DNA of 64,000 bases from Urechis unicinctus (Eukaryota > Annelida > Polychaeta > Xenopneusta > Urechidae), in the NCBI GenBank assembly GCA_034190875.2, contig CM067357.1:1421193-1485192 (forward strand), in the 5' to 3' direction. Below are positions 1 to 10,549 of the stretch, in pieces (position 1 is the stretch's first letter; every line of letters starts with the position of its first letter). Made by a program: the position numbers and the translations under genes. Below the pieces are notes generated by a model. That model did no database searches, was not told the origin of the DNA, and saw only the letters and a program-made list of their open reading frames with translations.

Positions 1-570
1 GCACGCAATTATTCTCTACTGCAGACACCCATCGTGCTTAGCTCATGTAAGATGACACGCCATTGCTCCCTGCCATACTTAAGTTTGTATTGTCAGCCAT
101 ACGAGGGCTTAAACCCTCAGTTGTGTTTTATCATTTCTCAATGCACATCCATCATTGCATTGGCAATTGTATGTTGTTTGCGCTGCACCTTTAGCCCTAC
201 ACGCAAGGTAACATCAGAACAACCGATTTTGTAATCACTCGACGACAGTGTCAGATAACAAAGACGGGTGTCATTTAGAAATAAATCACGTTCTCAGCTG
301 TTACGCAAGTCCGGTGCATTAGCTCCCGTCCCTTCTCTCTACTTCCTATTTATATCACAGTTACTGTATAATGGATGATTGCTTCGGCTTCAAATATGCA
401 ATAAGTAGAGTTAAATAATGCTGGCCGCGGTCAGAAATATGCGCGATGTCATCGATTGAAGGACAAATGTTGACAATGTCTAAAGCTTGTAGGATACATA
501 AGTAACTACGTCCTGCTGTTGACATTGTCATTAAATATAAGTAAGATTCCAAGCAACAGTGCCCCTGTTG
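1..570. other. no gene recognised
   Basis: I see no coding similarity, RNA gene or repeat in this stretch; the open frames are short and featureless. Confidence 0.5.
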
Positions 571-940
571 GTCCGGGGAGGGGTTAGAATAGTCCCACTC
601 TATGTCCCTGACGTAAGAGGTTGGCCGTGGGTAGCGACTTATGTCGGTGGAAGATGGGATGCTGGTGATTCAATGAAGAGGTCATTGCAAAGACCGTAGC
701 TGCAACACACAACTTTGGCCTAGATGAGAGGTTTGGGTGGCCTGGTCCAGTCAATGGCAGGGTCGTGACATACCCTATCATAATAATTTGCATTTATTTA
801 TGTTTCTTCTTCATGCACATGTATTTCCCCCTTTTTCCATTTATCAATCTGGTCAATCTTATTTTTTTTTTCATATTCAACTTACCTCATCCGCCATGTA
901 ACAAATTAGTGTTGGTGTGCCTTTAAACGCTATTCTTACT
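571..940 (+). mobile_element. SINE copy, diverged (same family as 60451-60834)
   Basis: It starts with a GGGG-TAGAATAG-like head, then the GTAAGAGG and GGCCGTGGGT blocks, and ends with GTGTTGGTGTGCC then TTAAACGCTATTCTTACT. These match in order the SINE copies at 60.4-61.3 kb. Substitutions and small deletions are frequent, so it is an old copy. Boundaries are approximate. Confidence 0.7.
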
Positions 941-1614
941 AAACATCACCTAAGCAAGTGGTTAAAAAATAACGTAACTAATCCCTATCCATGAGAATTA
1001 TATTAAAAATATCAATCGAATATATTGAATACGACATCCATTAATCACCCTGGTTATGTCGTTCATAATTGTGTGATTTTAAAAAGACTTCCATGTAGCT
1101 TGATAGACTCAGGGGGATAACCCCGTGTTTATGGATGCATTGATCCTGTTTTAGCCAATGTGGTACATATTGATCAGACTCAATAACCTTTCTAGCCCCT
1201 TGGATTACTCTTTATTCCTGCGTACAGACTTCAAATCAGCAACGCGAGACCCTACAATGACTATCAAAAATGCAGAAAAATGAAATAAAAAACTTGTTCC
1301 CCGCTAAAGATAAGCAATGCATTATCAAAAAGTGGTCACTATCATTTTATGTCATCATTTGTTGTACTGCTCCTCTGAGTGGAATAACACAAATGCATGT
1401 TGATAACCGGTATGGAAAGGTTAGTGTTCTGAAAACCCTCAATATGATGTCGAGCATTGTATGTTGCGTGGCGTGTACTTTACACAGATGTGATCATGCT
1501 GCGGAAGCTTCTCCGTTGACACAATGAAGACATGTTGACCAACCGTTTCGCTGTTACATATGTGACAGATCATATAACTTTTATTTGATCGTTTCCCCGC
1601 CCTGATAGATGATA
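941..1614. other. no gene recognised
   Basis: Nothing supported except a minus-strand AATAAA (TTTATT at 1580-1585), which could be the polyadenylation signal of the lectin-like gene that stops at 1615. Confidence 0.4.
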
Positions 1615-1793
1615 TCACTGTATCGGCTGGTTATAAGAATGTTCATCAGCACTAGTAATGGATGTCAATTGGAAACCGTGACTGTACAAAGGACAGAGGT
1701 CACTAGCAGTGTACCACGTGACACGACTCAGACCCATGATGTACAAAGCTTCTTGTGCGTCCAACACGGCCATGTTCCCACTTGGCATCGGAA
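1615..1793 (-). CDS. C-type-lectin-like exon (N-terminal half of a CTLD), partial
   Basis: After a long pyrimidine tract and CAG acceptor (exon starts at 1793) the minus strand encodes VTWYTASDLC followed by GFQLTSITSADEH. This matches the start of a C-type lectin domain: Trp in the first helix, first conserved Cys, and a LxSIxSxxEH block. The exon opens in phase 1 and joins in frame to the PAN-like exon at 2161-2354. The frame stops at 1615 without the second half of the CTLD, and an AATAAA lies about 30 bases further on, so this is either a truncated lectin or there is an undetected donor. CTLD proteins are usually secreted sugar-binding or immune proteins. No calcium or sugar-binding motif is present in this half. 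The hydrophobic stretch preceding it is intron, not a signal peptide. Confidence 0.5.
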
Positions 1794-2160
1794 CTGTTGA
1801 TCCAAACGCATGGATTAAGCACACACAAAAATATAACCAAATAAAAGGAGTTCCCTTAAGTTTTATCAATTTAAGTTGACAGTTTGCTTGAAAACATGTG
1901 TTGTGAATAACTGTTTAATAATTTTCAATAATATGTGCAGCCCTTGTACGCAACTATTTCAAAGAGTTTCACTACTATTTATAATTCATCTGATCCATAT
2001 TTGATTCCGTTTGCCAATTGTAGATAAAAGCGATGAACGTTACAATGCAAGAGGTACATTTCTGGTTAGCAATTCTCAGTTATATGCCCGCACCTCGCTG
2101 GCAAATGTTTCTATGAATTTCACTTTTCGTAACATTATTGGAACAGCATTTAATTCTTAC

Positions 2161-2354
2161 CCGACATGTTGCCAAATACCGTTGTTCCGAAGTCCTCGTT
2201 GAACACCAGGCTAGTGTTGTGTACAGGTGACGTCAGGCGGAGTACGCTTATTCGACAAATCTGTTCCTCGTCGATAGAAAAACTCCCACAGCTGTCACTA
2301 AAACGAGAACACTTAAAGGCGCATCCCAGGCTGTAACACTCCATTCGGTTGAAA
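2161..2354 (-). CDS. cysteine-rich PAN/Apple-like exon upstream of the lectin exon
   Basis: A 194-base exon bounded by GTCCAG (acceptor, before 2354) and GGTAAGA (donor, after 2161). It encodes about 64 residues with five closely spaced Cys in the order MEC, LGC, FKC, DSC, QIC, a pattern like PAN/Apple modules (C...C...C..SF...C). Phases are 2 at the start and 1 at the end, and the end fits the phase-1 start of the lectin-like exon at 1793. PAN plus CTLD is a combination known in invertebrate lectins. The 5' exon, which should carry the start codon and signal peptide, was not found. The splice structure is better supported than the family name. Confidence 0.45.
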
Positions 2355-3091
2355 CTGGACATTAGTGTGGATTTGTGTGATAAAACTTGTGTCTACAAAA
2401 AAGCAACACACAATGCCAACAGTCACAAATGCTAATCGCATGCTTTGTGATTAACACTGGTAGTATGGTATGTGCTTTAAGTGTATGGTTGTTTACCAAA
2501 CTTGCTTTATGCGCTCACACTCGCACTGTGTTATAAAGAGATGTAGAAGGCCGAGGACGCAAACCATGCCACGACTAGCACATTCACAGTATGTTGGGAT
2601 GATGAGGAGGCAGTCAACGATCTAGCCAGGCGTTGTATATCTTATAGATGTGTCCATGCCCTCGTGTATGCATTGAGGCTGGTATTGTCCATTTATTAAG
2701 TTTCTCTGCGTCCACGCCCACTGTATCCTGTACCGCACAGAAATGACGTGACGTCACGAATAACATGCTGTTTATTATACTATAGTGAGTATACTATAGT
2801 GATAATTTATGTTTTTTCTGGCCAGCATGCAAAAGATGGCGTAGAGGATGAACAAAAGAAATGCGAGTTTTCAAAGTTAGATGTTAATTCTATCACTGTA
2901 TTGAATAATTTTACAACTAGGATGGCAAAGAGGTTGGTATAAACAGCGGGTTTTTTTATTGCCTTTATTCCCCTGTTTCTGATGAGGTTATGTTCGGGCT
3001 GGGATTTCTTGCATTAATGATTTGCGGTTCCAGAGGATAATGACATGGTGGGGCACATTAAGCCTTTAAGGCTGTTATTAGAACCGCGCCA
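2355..3091. other. no gene recognised
   Basis: Probably intron or intergenic DNA of the lectin-like gene. A short ACTATAGTGAGTATACTATAGTGA direct repeat near 2780 is the only pattern seen. Confidence 0.35.
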
Positions 3092-3325
3092 AGCTACCTA
3101 CAGGAACTTACTGCTGAATACCAATCTGCAAGGGATCTTCGATCTATGGAAAAGTATCTGCTTCAAATCCCAAAATCTCCAAATATGCCTTCATACGGTG
3201 CCAGAGCATTTAGTAATGCCGCACCATGTTTATGGAACGCACTTCCTATCGCTGTTTGTCGGTCAAGTACGCTTGATGTATTTAAATCAAAACTCAAGAC
3301 ATTTCTTTTTAAGTCAGTGCTATAA
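3092..3325 (+). mobile_element. LINE fossil: C-terminus of a CR1/L2-type ORF2
   Basis: A 77-codon frame ending in a stop encodes SYLQEL, YGARAFSNAAPCLWNALP, then SSTLDVFKSKLKTFLF. This is the characteristic tail after the reverse transcriptase in CR1/L2/Rex-type non-LTR retrotransposons (YGxRAFSxAAPxLWNxLP). Only the 3' end is present, as expected for a 5'-truncated insertion. It may belong to the same group as the pieces at 5030 and 52590. Confidence 0.8.
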
Positions 3326-3904
3326 CCATTAACTGCCTGCTTAAGCGCCTTTGAGCAGGATTATTTCATGTTATTAGGCCCCACATAATCACGTCCAGAA
3401 CTTCATTAAGAGTTGTACCCTAGACCCTCATTAATCTCTGACGCTTTTCACTCTCTGAGGACCCTTGATAGAATTTCAACAAATTATTGTCTCACTGCAG
3501 CTGAGGCTCCTGGTCTCTATTCAGCCTCTGAGAATCGTTGGCCCTCAACAGGATCTTAATATGTCCCTTATGGGTGGTGCATAATAATTCCGAAACCCTT
3601 ATCATTCTATGTGGTTCCTAGACCCTCAACAGGACCTCAATAAGTCCCTTGAGAGCTATGCTTGATAACCAAGAAGGTCCTAGACCCCTAACGGGACGGA
3701 ACTTATGGTATGTTTTAACAGAATCGTATATAAGGCCAGGGATTTCTACAGTTAGGGAGCTGGTTTAGTGGGTGCTATGGGAAGTTGTTGTTATTTTTTA
3801 TAACAACAGTGGTTAAGCCATGGTTAGGGATTTAATTTATATTCTAAGTGTTACTCTTTGGCATTTCTGTATTGTCTGATGGGATCATACAGAAGGTCAC
3901 TGAA
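3326..3904. other. no gene; degenerate internal repeats
   Basis: The stretch 3400-3700 repeats the phrase CCCTAGACCCTCA-n-AGGACCTCAATAAGTCCCTT loosely, several times (near 3417, 3535, 3605 and 3670). It may be the 3' untranslated part of the preceding LINE or an old tandem repeat. Confidence 0.35.
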
Positions 3905-4430
3905 CCAACAGACTGGGTCATGTCTCTCGCATTCAGCCTGAAAGTGACCATAAAGATGCGGATATCTAACCCAACGACCTCAAGACAGCAATGAAGAGAG
4001 AACGCACCACAAGACGCCCATATTAGAAGAGATAACCCACCACTTCAGTGGAGTGAGCAAGATGGACGCTCGCCACAGGTACTGGAGGATCGTGCTCGAC
4101 GACGAGTCGAGCAAATACACTACGTTCAACTCTATTAGGCCGGTACCAGGATATATACCAATAAAGGATGGATCAGATACTGGAACAGTGCCCCAGCACA
4201 ACACAGAGGAACGTGACAGATATCTAAGAAATCTGATGGAGGTGGCACACAAATATGGCCTCATATTTAATGTGAGGTCAATAAACCCCAGATCAAGTTC
4301 TTTGGCAGCTACTACAACAAACAAGGGGTACACCCAGACCAAGCGAAAGTGCAGGCCATCAAACATCTACCGCCACCTCAAAACATCAATATACAGTACA
4401 CGTCACCACTCATACCAAAGCTAGCAGACC
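3905..4430 (+). mobile_element. Ty3/Gypsy LTR-retrotransposon fossil, reverse transcriptase part
   Basis: The translation shows the SKMDARHRYWRIVLDDESS block followed by TTFNS, the classic Ty3/Gypsy RT palm region, with weaker matches before and after it. It is a broken fragment with several breaks and no recognisable LTRs. It looks old. Confidence 0.7.
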
Positions 4431-5029
4431 ACACTCAAACGATGAGGAGTTTGACTCACAATGACACAGACAGGCAGTGAAACCACAAACCAGTTCCAAA
4501 TGGATAAAATTGGGGACAAAGACAGTTGCATCCATCAAAGCCGTAATCCCGGGTCTTCAGAAGTATACAATTTACAATACTTCAGAATATTAAGTCAGCA
4601 AAGTTTGCGCTAAATCCATAATTTAGACAAGACTTGGACACATTAACCTGTTTGGGAAGTTCTCCAAGTAATTGCCACATACAATCCACACCTAACACGA
4701 ATGTTGATACGCGATGAAATAACTCTAAATCTGTAAATTATGTCAGAACTAAAATTGAATTAGTGTGATTCCACTATACTAAGCTCATCCAATAGCTCAC
4801 CCAATCCTCTTTTAAGTGCCTTAGGGCGGAATTTTTGTCAATGTTATATACACACTATGCTATAAATATTTATTAACGTAACTTACACGTGACAAATGTT
4901 TATTCTTGGCAATATTAGCTTTATTTTGTATGTAATCGCAGGGTAACATTTTATTTCTGCGTATCACTGACCATATTGTTACGGTAACTGTACAGCATAA
5001 AATGAAGGACCACAACATTTATTGTTATT
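4431..5029. other. no gene recognised
   Basis: AT-rich sequence between two retroelement fossils; nothing else supported. Confidence 0.4.
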
Positions 5030-5660
5030 ATGGACTTAATTTGCTGCAAGGGTTTAAAATGTGTCCATCGAAATGTGAGGAGTTTGTTTCCAAAGACTGA
5101 CCATATTATTACTGATGTACTATCAGATGATATTGATATCCTATCAGTCAGTGAAACATGGCTCTGCCCTTCAGCACCTAGTGGTTTACTTTCAGCTAAC
5201 AATAATCCTATTCACAGGCTAGATTGTACTGGTAATGAGCAAGGTCAGATGGGTGGGGTATATGTAATTACAAAAGACAGTGTTCAACCACCGAAACACA
5301 AACTGTAAATCAATTCTACTTATTTACTCATATCGACCACCATCAGGAAATGTAGATATAGCTTATGAACTATCACATATATGATTTGCGTAAGTATAAC
5401 ATTATTTAGTTGGTAATCTCAATTTTGATTATTCCAACTCTAGAACTGATAGTTATTAAAAAGGTAGATAACCTATACAATGAGATTGGCCTAGCAAATT
5501 ACCAACTCATTGTACTCAAAATACCAGTTCGCTCCTTGATGTTATACTGTTTAACATAAAGTATGTCAACTCACATGGAGATCTAAATTAAAATATATAT
5601 GACCACAAATTCGCTTTCTTAATAAAAAGTGAATAAAAGACTTGCAAAGTAAAAATAATG
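5030..5660 (+). mobile_element. LINE fossil: APE-type endonuclease N-terminal part
   Basis: The open frame 5030-5308 encodes HRNVRSLFPKTD, then DIDILSVSETWL, then a GGVYVITKD stretch. This matches the N-terminal apurinic-endonuclease domain of CR1/L2-type LINEs (LNVRSLxxK, DILxxSETWL, GGVxxYxK). Further weak matches continue out of frame to about 5600 (YRPPSGN, LVGNLN, LYNEIGLANYQ). Catalytic residues later in the domain are in disrupted sequence. It is a dead fragment. Confidence 0.75.
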
Positions 5661-5984
5661 GTTCTTAGGGGGTCAGCATTGTAGTCCGTCAAAGGCAGCC
5701 TGAATGCATGGTGTCAAGAAGACATTGCCGTACGCTAAAAAACAATATGATCATTGTCTTGTAAAGAGGTGAGGAGCTATTGCACATTACTTGTATTTTG
5801 TTTTCATAACATGAAAGGACAAGGATATACAGTTTCTCATTTACATTTCTCGTGATCTTTGATATGTGCCTCCCTGAAAGGAGCAATCGAGGCTAGTTTA
5901 AACCTCCATCACATCCTGCTCAAAGAAAGAAAAGTAATGCATCTATAAATGAACTTCAAATTGATGCTAATATCTTACCAGTAA
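5661..5984. other. no gene recognised
   Basis: Nothing supported. Confidence 0.4.
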
Positions 5985-6228
5985 GATATTGTTTAAGAAT
6001 GACTATGGTTAAAGTAATGTTCAGTATTGAAGATAATATTCTAATGAGTGTTATGAGGCAGTTCACAACAAGACTGCGCAATTATGTACCTTTTTGTTTT
6101 ATTTTAGATATTGTTTAAGAATATATAATGTTAAATTAATGTTCAGTATTTAAGATAATATTCTACTGCGTGATATGAGGCAGTTTGCAACAAGACTACG
6201 TGATTATATAACTTTTATAGTTATACTT
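5985..6228 (+). repeat. tandem repeat, two copies of about 122 bases
   Basis: GATATTGTTTAAGAAT at 5985 recurs at 6107. The two copies share AATGTTCAGTATT, AAGATAATATTCTA, ATGAGGCAGTT and CAACAAGACT blocks in the same order, with scattered substitutions. It is a moderately old duplication in AT-rich DNA. Confidence 0.8.
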
Positions 6229-8496
6229 CCTGGAACGAACCATCAAATGTATTATCCCCTTCACAGGCCCCAATCTCAGAAATGAATTATCCGTACATCT
6301 GAAATCAGTCGTTAATCGTTCTTCCGTCATTTATCATGGTAGGTTACATTTTTGGAACATATTTGTTGCTACTATGCGATAGGTTATAGTCTTTGGCTCT
6401 CCTTACATTTAGGATATAACATCTATTCATTGTTTGTATGATGCTTGCATATGGTTAGGCTGTATAATATATGTATAGTTGTGTAGTGATATAACAGACG
6501 ATAAATATGTGCAATAGGTAAGAAGCAGATATTTTTTTCGGTATTTCCTTTTTTTGACTGCAATCCTAGATTCTGATAGGAAACATCAAATCATCGTTAA
6601 TTTAAATAATGAAGCCTTGAGAACCCCCTTCAAGCGTTATAATAAACATGTGCAAAAATGTTACAAACCATTCATGCCCGATCCCATAATTCTCCAGAAT
6701 TATCATTCAAAGTTCATTCCTTCTCAGCTTGAGATGTCTTATTTTGTCTACCAGTGCGATATTTGCAATATCCAATAGAACTTTACAAATACCATTAAAT
6801 ACCTGGGGTCAATTAAATAGACAAAGCGGTTTTAGTCCTTATCTTAAATCTCACCACAAAGGAACGACGGCTAATCAACACACATACCACAAGCAACCAA
6901 GTTGACCATCTTCAATTATTAGGAAATCGCATAACAATGATCACTATTCACAAAATTCTATGAGTGGCTGCGTAAACCACAGGAGTCACTTGAAATACAA
7001 TCAATAAATAAAGTTAATATATAATATTTACTTCGTACATGTCAACGTACATAATTGTAAAGAATCGGTGCACAAAAGTGAGGATTAACATCATAACGTG
7101 CCAATTGAGGACAAGAGCTGGTGTGACGATCCTGTCCTGAAGTGATAATGATTTGCTTAAGTTATTTGAAATGGTTATTATTGTAAGCTGCTTAAATACT
7201 TGGTTTGAAATTTACATATTTAGGAAGGGCGTTTTGACAAAGATGGCTGCCAGTTAGGAAAGTTATTTATGACGAGATTGGTGGGCAGTATTCAGCGGGA
7301 TGCTGTTACTATCTGCAAGTCTATTGATATCTGCACAGCATGCTGGTTGCTTATTCATCTTGGATACCAAGGAGTTGTTGGTTTCCAAGGAGTCATGGCA
7401 TTCCATTTTTGTCCGGCCATGGTGGTTTGAGTGTTGTGTGTGTAGCATCTCAACCTTCTATCCCAACCGACCGACCATGGTATTTCTGCTATACCACTGC
7501 CTTCGCCATAACACCACCTGCTGTCTGATTCTACTGCCTAGTATGATGCATACCATCGGAATGTGTTGGATGAGGAGGTAGCACTGGGATGGTTGATTAT
7601 TCCTTTCCTTGGTGGTAAAGCGAATTCTTTGGTATATAAGATCCAAAGAACAGGCTCCTAGACTCCAAAAGAGACTCACTACGACTCCAAAAGAGACTCA
7701 CTTAGAGTAAAAAAAACCCACTTCTACCTCGTTTTCTGAAAATAAACCAACCTTAGTTCTTGACGGAGTCCTTCGTTTACCTGTGGACTCATAAGCTGTG
7801 TTGGTAAATAATAAGTAAAAAGGAACACGCGATAAAGGAACAAAAATACTATATTAGCCTTACCCCTGGGTGCGATAGCTGGTAAATCTTTTGCTCTGTG
7901 AAAACGAAAATTGCTCGCCTGTCCCATAGCTAAATTAGCGCCACTACGAACACCTATGATGGACATTATAATTCACAAATTGCAAGCAGAAGGCATAGTT
8001 TGCTCACAAAAGACAACACACTGTTACTGCTGCTTATGCATTTGCATAGTAACTTGATATAGCGCTTCATTAACAATAACATGATTGCGCGGGCATGAAG
8101 TATCCAGAGCAGTAAATAGAGCGAACACTGTGAGAGGTGAAGAATATTTGGGTAAATCTTCTTAAGATAGGTTAACTTATCGACTAGACTGTTTTGGGGA
8201 AAAACGACCCACTTGCAATCAAAACCCCGAACCATTCATATACTAAAATGTAAAATAACCCGACCCATATTGGTACCACATCCTTGCCAACCTTCACTTG
8301 AAGAGAACCTCACCCCCATTCCCGGGCAAAGAGTAGTTGCCTGCTCAATTGGAAGTCGCTGTAGTCTATATAATTAGTTGAATCCATTCTAATAATGGAC
8401 GCCAGGTTTGTTTGTAATGCACCCATTTGTTTGGTTTAACTGATTTGATTCTACACATTAGTTCAACCTGTTATGAAATCTTGGACATCTGATAAA
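6229..8496. other. no gene recognised
   Basis: The frames here are short and overlap on both strands, with no domain I recognise. This includes 6554-6778, 7300-7581 and 7966-8235. Confidence 0.45.
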
Positions 8497-8502
8497 TTTA
8501 TT
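8497..8502 (-). terminator. possible polyadenylation signal of the NLR gene
   Basis: TTTATT on the plus strand reads AATAAA on the minus strand, about 410 bases after the stop codon at 8911. It is the first clear hexamer I noticed downstream of the stop. Confidence 0.35.
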
Positions 8503-8910
8503 ACCAGTCGTGGTTACACACTGGCGTTGGCAAATCGAGTCATGGTAATAATGACTGGCATGTGGTGAACATTGATAACTGTTGCGTGATTTCCACTTGC
8601 TTGATGGCGTCAGAGAGCCTTAGTCTGAATCAAAACGGATTGGTAGTTTCCTTCCCCCTTTTCCTTTCCCAAATGAAGGCAATATACAATAAACCTTGTA
8701 CAAACATTATGCTTTTGACACAAAATTGCTATAAATAAGGGATTTGTCGACAATAAAAAGTGAATGCTTATAAAAAAGAAACCAATACAGAAACAAAGAA
8801 AACGACTTTAGCGACTTAGAAGCAGGAGACAGTGCATTGCTGTAGGTGATAATGAAATGAGATGATGAATTAAAGAAGATGGTGACAAATGATCTCGTTC
8901 TCTCTTACCA

Positions 8911-10326
8911 TTAGATATCAGGGCGGAAGTCATCAGGGACAGAGTGTGGAAGGTGCTGGTAAAATGACCCACTCTCACGCGCGTATTTAGCATGCATACC
9001 ATAACGAGAAACGAGTTGTATGTCACCCGGCTCTCCTTCCAACACAACCTCCGCGCACTCCTCTTTCTTCTTGTTATCCACCCGCAACCAGAGTCGAGCC
9101 AGACGACGCTTTAACACCCTAATGACAGTAACAACCTCATCTGCAGACAGCTGTGACACGTCCATCCCCATGACGCTTAGGCCAGGGGACGTGTTGACAG
9201 CGCGGATCACCGTGATGTAATCGGACACGTGCCACTGGTCATGGATGTCATCCAGCCAAAGCTGTTTCAGAAGGGTTGACTTGTTGATCAGCAATGCCAC
9301 ATCAGATGAACGAGGTTGATGAGGATGATCATCATAATGAAGACGAGGTGATATGAAAAGAGAGGTGATGGAGGCCATAGAGGATGACAGGAGTCGCATG
9401 AAGTTTGAGGTGAAATGATCACATTCATACAGGGTGAGTGATGTGATGGACCGGTGACTCATGAGGACGTCACTCAGCATTGATGGACTTACCTGACTAG
9501 ATGAACATGAAGATGATGACAAGTCACATTGATGCAGCCATAAATGGTTCAGATAACACGCCGCATGTCTTTCGCTCAGCGCCCGCACCAACTCACCACC
9601 ATCCTCAACATACAACTCCACAATTTTTGGGCAGCAAGTGAATAAATCATTAATGTGAATTGATGATAACACAGGGTCATAATCAATAGCATTCAGATAT
9701 TTAAGTGTGTGTCCGCTGCTTGCCGCCGCCTCCACCAACTCCTCTCCTCGCAGTTCACACCACGCCACACGCAGACCAGTCAGCTCTCGGCTCCTCATGT
9801 CTCCTCCCCGAACGACGCCACGGTTCCAGCTGGTGTCCAGATGACGCAGACGTCTACAAGATGTCGTGACGGCAACGACATCAGCAGACGTCAGACCACA
9901 ACAAGACAAACGCAGATAATGGAGAGATGTTATCGATGACAAGCAGTCGAGAAGTGATGACTCTTTCACTGATGATGAAGACCCAACTTCATTTATGTCC
10001 ATGTCCACCGCCTCCAGGTTGGGGAGTTTGCCGAGCTCCCAGATGATGCTCACTACGGTCTCCAGACTGATGCCTGCCCTGTAGAAGCTGACAGAGGAGA
10101 TATTGCGGAGATATTCAGCGTTCTCGGCAATGTCGGCAGCCGTCACCTCATCGCCATGCCACAAGGCTGCCATCTGGGGACAACGCTTCACATTGTGGAT
10201 GCTCCTGACCTCCACTCTGATGGGCGGATCGCTTGCGCTGTAGCCCAGATCATGTTGGATGAGTTGATTGGCCATCATTAGCTCCTCACAGCTCTCCACC
10301 GACAACCACCTCACACTCATCACACG
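8911..10326 (-). CDS. NLR exon 10: leucine-rich repeat domain and C-terminus
   Basis: The acceptor is a T8 tract plus CAG just before 10326, phase 0; the stop is TAA at 8911-8913. The 471 residues contain ribonuclease-inhibitor-like LRRs of about 26-30 residues, for example [56 protein letters not shown] and LKQLWLDDI. All LRRs are in one exon, unlike vertebrate NLRs, in which repeats tend to be one per exon. A poly-Ser/AT-codon stretch (SSSSCSSSQ) lies between two repeats. The first six codons of the longer open frame (from 10344) are the intron's pyrimidine tract and not coding. Confidence 0.85.
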   Translation of the reverse strand, partial: RVMSVRWLSVESCEELMMANQLIQHDLGYSASDPPIRVEVRSIHNVKRCPQMAALWHGDEVTAADIAENAEYLRNISSVSFYRAGISLETVVSIIWELGKLPNLEAVDMDINEVGSSSSVKESSLLDCLSSITSLHYLRLSCCGLTSADVVAVTTSCRRLRHLDTSWNRGVVRGGDMRSRELTGLRVAWCELRGEELVEAAASSGHTLKYLNAIDYDPVLSSIHINDLFTCCPKIVELYVEDGGELVRALSERHAACYLNHLWLHQCDLSSSSCSSSQVSPSMLSDVLMSHRSITSLTLYECDHFTSNFMRLLSSSMASITSLFISPRLHYDDHPHQPRSSDVALLINKSTLLKQLWLDDIHDQWHVSDYITVIRAVNTSPGLSVMGMDVSQLSADEVVTVIRVLKRRLARLWLRVDNKKKEECAEVVLEGEPGDIQLVSRYGMHAKYARESGSFYQHLPHSVPDDFRPDI

Positions 10327-10487
10327 CTGAAAAAAAATCCCCACCTCCTAATTAACAATTAACAAACAATATTAAAAAAAATCTTTCAATTCATATAGCA
10401 AATAAAAGCAAAAACAAAACAGCCATAAATATTCGAAACTTGTACAGAGGTGTTAATTGACAAATAAAAATAAATATAAAAAAAACC

Positions 10488-10549
<62 letters not shown>

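Noticed and set aside
1794-1869. Apparent signal peptide in front of the lectin-like exon
   Set aside because: The hydrophobic residues come from a pyrimidine-rich intron end; the exon starts after CAG at 1793 and the phases fit the upstream exon.
10327-10344. ATG upstream of the LRR domain as a separate gene start
   Set aside because: The first six codons are the T-rich tract and CAG acceptor of an intron; phase 0 joins to exon 9.
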